Below are positions 5,278-7,762 of a stretch of 7,762 bases of DNA, in pieces. Made by a program: the position numbers and the translations under genes. Position 1 is the stretch's first letter. Every line of letters begins with the position of its first letter. The stretch comes from Pseudomonadota bacterium (GTDB lineage Bacteria; Pseudomonadota; Alphaproteobacteria; Sphingomonadales; Sphingomonadaceae), in assembly GCA_023390675.1 (NCBI GenBank), contig JAEWCK010000332.1, positions 1 through 7,762 on the forward strand, read 5' to 3'. The notes beneath the pieces were generated by a model, which did no database searches, was not told the DNA's origin, and was given only the letters and a program-made list of their open reading frames with translations.

Positions 5278-6198
5278 TCAACTCTCCGGAAGGAAGTCCG
5301 GAACGCTCAAATAGCGCTCACCTGTATCATAATTGAACCCTAGCACCCGGCTCCCCTCGGGAAGGTCGGGAAGCTTCTGCTGAATCGCGGCCAGAGTCGC
5401 GCCCGACGAAATGCCCACGAGCATGCCTTCCTCGCGCGCGGCGCGGCGGGCCATTTCCTTGGATGCGCCGGCCTCCACCTGGATCACGCCGTCGAGCAGA
5501 TCGGTGTGGAGATTCTTGGGAATGAAGCCCGCGGCGAGCCCCTGGATCGGATGCGGGCCGGGCTGGCCGCCCGAGATGACCGGCGAAAGCTCTGGCTCGA
5601 CCGCATAGACCTTGAGATTGGGCCAGCGCTTCTTGAGCACCTGCGCCACGCCGGTGATATGCCCGCCAGTGCCGACGCCGGTGATGATCACGTCGACCGG
5701 CGAGTCCGCGAAGTCGCGCAGGATCTCTTCCGCGGTGGTGCGAACATGGACGTCGATATTGGCGGGATTCTCGAACTGCTGCGGCATCCATGCGCCGGGA
5801 GTCGATTCGACGATCTCCATCGCGCGCTCGATCGCGCCCTTCATGCCCTTCTCGCGCGGAGTCAGGTCGAAGGTCGCGCCGTAAGCGAGCATCAGCCGGC
5901 GCCGCTCGAGGCTCATGCTCTCGGGCATCACCAGAACGAGCTTGTAGCCCTTGACCGCCGCGACCATCGCGAGGCCGACACCGGTGTTGCCGCTGGTTGG
6001 CTCGACGATCGTGCCGCCGGGCTTGAGGCTGCCGTCGCGCTCGGCCGCCTCGACCATCGACAGCGCGATGCGGTCCTTGATCGATCCGCCGGGGTTCGAA
6101 CGCTCGGACTTGATCCACACCTCGGCGCCCGGGAACAGCTTCTGCACGCGGATGTGCGGCGTGTTGCCGATCGTCTCGAGGATCGTGTTGGCCTTCAT
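5278..6198 (-). CDS. cysK: Cysteine synthase A (O-acetylserine sulfhydrylase)
   Basis: A 306-residue cytoplasmic PLP enzyme that makes L-cysteine from O-acetyl-L-serine and sulfide, the last step of assimilatory cysteine synthesis. The family landmarks are all present: GNTP near the N-terminus (11-14); NPGGSIKDR, with K41 as the PLP Schiff-base lysine; the substrate loop PTSGNTG (67-73); MPESMSLERRRLMLAYGA, typical of CysK; the PLP-phosphate loop GVGTGGH (174-180); GISSGA; and the C-terminal DTGERYLS. Length is normal for the family. The start ATG is supported by AAGGAG with an 8 nt spacer, which lies inside the last codons of the upstream MFS gene. The ATG overlaps that gene's TGA as ATGA, so translation is probably coupled. 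Housekeeping CysK is more likely than a siderophore-type paralogue such as SbnA, since no other siderophore gene is in view. No clear promoter of its own is visible. Confidence 0.95.
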   Translation of the reverse strand: MKANTILETIGNTPHIRVQKLFPGAEVWIKSERSNPGGSIKDRIALSMVEAAERDGSLKPGGTIVEPTSGNTGVGLAMVAAVKGYKLVLVMPESMSLERRRLMLAYGATFDLTPREKGMKGAIERAMEIVESTPGAWMPQQFENPANIDVHVRTTAEEILRDFADSPVDVIITGVGTGGHITGVAQVLKKRWPNLKVYAVEPELSPVISGGQPGPHPIQGLAAGFIPKNLHTDLLDGVIQVEAGASKEMARRAAREEGMLVGISSGATLAAIQQKLPDLPEGSRVLGFNYDTGERYLSVPDFLPES

Positions 6199-7517
6199 GT
6201 CGTCATCTCCTTTGGAGGAACTTCGAGCGTGGCCGGAGGATCGAAGGTGCGAGCCCGCCTCAATTCCGGAAATAGCTTGGCCCAGGCGGCCGTGACAAGG
6301 ATCGCGCCGATCCCGCCGCCCACCACTGCGGCGATCGGCCCCACCAATGCGGCGAGGAACCCCGATTCGGCCTCGCCCAGCTCGTTCGAGCCCGAGACGA
6401 ACAGCGTCGAGACCGCGCCGACGCGGCCGCGCATCTCGTCGGGCGTGTAGAGCTGGATCAGCGACTGGCGGACATAGACCGAGACCATGTCGGCCGCGCC
6501 GAGCACGAACAGGGCGACGAGCGCCACGATTACCGCGGGGGCGAAGTCATGGCCGATCGCCGAGGGACCGAGCAACGGCAGCAGCAGCGGCGCGGAGAGG
6601 CCGAACGCCACGGTCGCCACGCCGAACAGCCCGACGGCGAGCAGCATCTTGATCCCGACCTCGCGCCTGAGCGGCCGCCACGAGAACCACGCCCCCGTCG
6701 CCACTGCGCCGAGCGCCGGCGCGGCGCGAAGATGGCCGAGGCCCTCCGAGCCGACCTGGAGAATGTCGCGGGCATAGACCGGGAGCATCGCCGTCGCGCC
6801 GCCGAGCAGCACCGCGAACAGATCGAGCGAGATCGCGCCGAGCACCAGCCGGTTGCGGCGGACATAATGAAGCCCGTCGATCATTTGCGCCCATGGGCTG
6901 CCGCTGAACTTCGCGGCGCTGCGCGGCACCTTGCCGATCAGCGAGAGCAGCACGAACGAGACCGCGAACAGTCCGCCCGCGACCGCATAAGGCAGCCACG
7001 CCGCGCCGGCATAGAGATAGCCGCCCATCGCGGGGCCGATCACCGTGCCGACCTGCCACGAAAGCGAGCTCAAAGCGATCGCGGTGGGCAAGATCTCCTT
7101 GGGCACGAGATTGGGCGAGAGCGCGCCGAGCGCGGGGCTGGCGAAGGCGCGCGCAACGCCGAGCAAGGCGGCGATCCCGAACAGCCAGGGCAGAGTGACT
7201 GCGTGGCTCCACGTCAGCCAGGCGAGGCTCAGCGCGCAGAACGCCTCGAGCGCCACGGCGCCGCGCGCGATCCAGCGCCGGTCGAGCCGGTCCGCCACCC
7301 AACCCGCGAACAGCGAGAGGCAGAGCAAGGGCAGGAACTGCGCGACGCCGATCAGCCCGAGCTGGAACGACGCTTCCTTCACGCTCATCGTCTCGCGGGC
7401 GATGTCGTACACCTGCCAGCCGATCACGATCACCATCGCCATCTGCCCGAGCGTGGTCGAGAGACGCGCGAGGAAATAGAAGCGGAAGTTCGGGACGGCG
7501 AACGGATGGTTGGGCAT
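6195..7517 (-). CDS. MFS transporter, EntS-like exporter family
   Basis: A 440-residue inner-membrane protein with about twelve hydrophobic segments. The signature MFS loop 2-3 motif appears as GWVADRLDRRW (72-82). A second hallmark of the EntS/MFS_3 group is YTPDEMRGRVGAVSTLFVSG followed by NELGEAESG, in the C-terminal half after helix 10. The short, mildly polar N-terminus (NHPFAVPNFRFYFLARLSTTLG) also fits that group. Members are proton-driven exporters of siderophores, drugs or metabolites; the substrate cannot be inferred. The start ATG at 7515-7517 has AGAGG 8 nt upstream. The 3' end overlaps the cysK start by four bases (ATGA), making it the first gene of an MFS-cysK pair. Export of cysteine or a related metabolite is a speculation raised by that coupling only. 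The gene is divergent from the small peptide gene to its right. Confidence 0.9.
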   Translation of the reverse strand: MPNHPFAVPNFRFYFLARLSTTLGQMAMVIVIGWQVYDIARETMSVKEASFQLGLIGVAQFLPLLCLSLFAGWVADRLDRRWIARGAVALEAFCALSLAWLTWSHAVTLPWLFGIAALLGVARAFASPALGALSPNLVPKEILPTAIALSSLSWQVGTVIGPAMGGYLYAGAAWLPYAVAGGLFAVSFVLLSLIGKVPRSAAKFSGSPWAQMIDGLHYVRRNRLVLGAISLDLFAVLLGGATAMLPVYARDILQVGSEGLGHLRAAPALGAVATGAWFSWRPLRREVGIKMLLAVGLFGVATVAFGLSAPLLLPLLGPSAIGHDFAPAVIVALVALFVLGAADMVSVYVRQSLIQLYTPDEMRGRVGAVSTLFVSGSNELGEAESGFLAALVGPIAAVVGGGIGAILVTAAWAKLFPELRRARTFDPPATLEVPPKEMTT

Positions 7518-7598
7518 TGCGCATGCCTCTAGGCGCTTCCGTTGGCGGATCGCAACGAGCGATTGCGCCGGCGCGGCAAAGCAGCGCTTTCGCAGATC

Positions 7599-7624
7599 GG
7601 AACCCGAGGCCCCGCCGGGCGGTT
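7599..7624 (+). promoter_or_regulatory. Candidate EcfG (general stress response) promoter
   Basis: GGAAC at 7599-7603 and GGTT at 7621-7624, separated by 17 nt. The alphaproteobacterial EcfG consensus is, from memory, GGAAC-N16/17-CGTT, so this differs only in the C of the -10 element. The predicted start near 7631 leaves a ~30 nt leader containing the ribosome binding site of the 25-residue peptide gene. The geometry is good, but the motif is short. Confidence 0.5.
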
Positions 7625-7660
7625 CTTACGCTGTCGAAACCAAACAGAGGGAGACGATCG

Positions 7661-7738
7661 ATGGGCAAGGGCATCCTGTTGTGGCTGCTGGGGATTCCGA
7701 TCCCGATCATCATCCTGCTGCTGATCTTCTGGCACTGA
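7661..7738 (+). CDS. 25-residue hydrophobic membrane peptide
   Basis: A very short gene, ATG to TGA, preceded by GAGGGAG (7647-7653) with a 7 nt spacer, which favours this start over the longer open frame extending leftward. The peptide starts MGKGILLWLLGIPIPIIIL and ends IFWH: a two-residue cationic head, then one hydrophobic stretch of ~20 residues, long enough to cross a membrane once, with a central P-I-P kink. I recall short peptides with the WLLGIPIPIIIL core in other proteobacterial genomes, annotated as hypothetical; no function is known to me. The candidate EcfG promoter upstream suggests induction in stress or stationary phase. It might be a small integral membrane stress protein; a type I toxin is less likely, as no antisense RNA gene is evident. 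The 24 bases after the stop are purine-rich (GGGAGAGGAAGGGG) and may lead into another gene beyond the window. Confidence 0.72.
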   Translation: MGKGILLWLLGIPIPIIILLLIFWH

Positions 7739-7762
7739 TCCGCCGACGGGAGAGGAAGGGGC

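Noticed and set aside
5278..7517. MFS-cysK pair as part of a siderophore cluster (SbnA/SbnD-like)
   Set aside because: CysK has the housekeeping signature and no siderophore synthetase, receptor or Fur box is visible in the window.
7549..7567. Overlapping dyads ATCGC-N5-GCGAT and CGCAA-N7-TTGCG upstream of the MFS gene
   Set aside because: Short arms in GC-rich DNA are expected by chance, and no regulator gene adjoins; not enough to call an operator.

Overview
This window looks like ordinary chromosome from a high-GC alphaproteobacterium, most likely a sphingomonad (Sphingomonas or a relative). That placement rests on the protein sequences (the MerR/acyl-CoA dehydrogenase pair, the SleB-type hydrolase with its C-terminal extension, the CysK variant) and on a candidate EcfG-type stress promoter near the right edge. 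It is inference from recognition, not a database match. No mobile element, CRISPR array, rRNA or tRNA was seen.

Layout, left to right. The plus-strand block (1-3279) opens with the 3' part of a cysteine-rich lipoprotein gene. Next is a short low-GC segment (about 500-1037) holding an orphan XRE-family helix-turn-helix regulator. It is followed by a MerR-family regulator and a ~600-residue acyl-CoA dehydrogenase that are almost certainly co-transcribed (13 nt gap, ribosome binding site on the merR stop codon). The MerR gene has a good promoter, TTGACG-N17-TATTTT, whose -35 and spacer carry the near-palindrome TTGACGTTCACGTAAA. The -10 lies so close to the ATG that the mRNA should be leaderless or nearly so. 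This suggests a self-regulated acyl-CoA catabolism unit of the LiuR type.

The minus-strand block (3443-7517) converges on the first. In its own direction it reads: an EntS-like MFS exporter, then cysK overlapping it by an ATGA, then a small membrane-anchored protein with a twin CX10C cysteine pattern, then a membrane-anchored SleB/CwlJ-type cell-wall hydrolase. The gaps after cysK and after the small protein are each ~70 bp and contain inverted repeats, so part or all of this could be one transcription unit. The convergent gap 3280-3442 holds no gene or clear terminator.

At the right end (7518-7762), divergent from the MFS gene, is a 25-residue hydrophobic peptide gene. It has a good ribosome binding site and a candidate EcfG (general stress response) promoter, GGAAC-N17-GGTT, about 30 nt upstream of the ribosome binding site and start.

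I did not find a convincing undescribed multi-gene system. The points most worth a second look are the leaderless MerR promoter with its embedded operator, the stress-promoter/mini-membrane-peptide pair, the twin CX10C protein whose start region sits under a perfect hairpin, and the low-GC XRE gene.
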